Of a DNA stretch of 64,000 bases, positions 63,901 through 64,000 are shown piece by piece. Made by a program: the position numbers and the translations under genes. The stretch is from Pegoplata infirma (taxonomy: Eukaryota > Arthropoda > Insecta > Diptera > Anthomyiidae). The DNA is taken from contig OY992539.1 in NCBI GenBank assembly GCA_963921195.1, positions 158,797,622 through 158,861,621 on the forward strand, read 5' to 3'. The notes beneath the pieces were generated by a model. It was not told where the DNA came from and did not search any database. It saw only the letters and a program-made list of their open reading frames with translations. How positions within the stretch are numbered: the first letter of the stretch is position 1; every line of letters starts with the position of its first letter.

Positions 63901-64000
63901 TCGATAAATAATGATCCAATTTTGACTCTATAAAAACTAGAATGCATAAGTATATTAGCTTTATCATGACAGAAAAAATTTAAGACTATCAGACTAGTAT

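Larger units (their letters stand above)
19882..64000 (+). repeat. 551-bp satellite array, main segment (about 80 monomers)
   Basis: This is an unbroken head-to-tail array that begins with the right LINE target duplication (19882-19894) and runs off the window. The monomer is about 551 bp (550-555). Landmarks in order are GGAGACCCTCATTTTTAAA, GACTCTATAAAAACTAG, ATTTTCGGGTTACTTG, GGCTATATCAAGGTTACC, GAGATTGCTCGATTTT, GGAGACCTTTTACTTTC, CCTCTGGAACCAAATGTGAG and ATATATGCATTTATGCAAAG. Monomers differ at linked sites: GAGAAACCC or GAAAAACCC, CTCGATAAAT or CTCGGTAAAT, AAAACTAG or AAAACAAG, GATTTCGTC or GATTTTGTC. Every copy carries a short open frame of about 61 codons starting at TTG in many monomers, but it lacks an AUG and breaks whenever the T-run length changes, so the array is non-coding. 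Pericentromeric or other heterochromatic location is inference. Confidence 0.97.

Noticed and set aside
22263..63933. A repeated small open frame of about 61 codons in the satellite (LRLYLSSGTKCETIGLVL...), present in dozens of copies
   Set aside because: It starts at TTG, not AUG. It spans a variable T-run, so many monomers break it, and variation shows no bias toward third positions. It is an accident of the repeat.
1192..64000. CENP-B box (NTTCGNNNNANNCGGGN) in the satellite
   Set aside because: Candidates TTTCGTAGTCTGGAGACC and TTTCGTCAAAATAACA lack the required A or CGGG positions, so centromere function cannot be argued from this motif.
1192..64000. CRISPR array or other bacterial repeat system
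   Set aside because: The repeats are 551 bp with no unique spacers, and the associated elements are eukaryotic LINE and hAT types.

Overview
This window is repeat-rich, AT-rich arthropod DNA, most likely from an insect. No host protein-coding gene, tRNA, rRNA or CRISPR array is visible. The eukaryotic origin is clear from two non-LTR retrotransposons (LINEs), a hAT-type DNA element with an 8-bp target duplication and a long satellite array. The insect assignment is inference. It rests on the LOA/I-like LINE whose 3' tail is (AACCT)4, and on the hAT termini TAGGGTTGCCAT. The species cannot be named from this sequence.

Layout. Positions 1-950 hold part of a separate tandem repeat with a 512-bp period, followed by a diverged copy of the same family (951-1191). 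From 1192 to the right edge runs a head-to-tail satellite with a monomer of about 551 bp, roughly 90 copies by length, all in the same orientation and continuing past 64000. Three elements interrupt it: a 5.2-kb sense LINE (3832-9013, 12-13 bp target duplication), a 2.0-kb non-autonomous hAT-like foldback element (12079-14099, 8-bp duplication GACTAGTA) and a 5.7-kb antisense LINE (14201-19881, 13-bp duplication). The antisense LINE carries its own 927-bp inverted-repeat DNA element (15889-16815, 4-bp duplication GTAT) inside its reverse transcriptase. From 19882 onward the satellite runs uninterrupted for 44 kb.

The 551-bp monomer is itself an old trimer: three diverged subunits each carry a related core beginning GCTRTA and ending near CGATTT, spaced about 170, 179 and 205 bp apart. 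The array evolves by unequal exchange. Two five-monomer blocks (2738 bp at about 22.07-27.55 kb; 2756 bp at about 31.08-36.59 kb) are tandemly duplicated with private variants preserved. Several deletions with short microhomology recur in distant copies.

Both LINEs are defective. The sense LINE has one frameshift and one in-frame stop in ORF2. The antisense LINE has a frameshift in ORF1 and the DNA-element insertion in ORF2. The most unusual coding feature is in the antisense LINE: ORF1 and ORF2 lie in the same frame, separated by a single UAG in a CAA-UAG-CAA context, and there is no AUG upstream of or inside the endonuclease domain.
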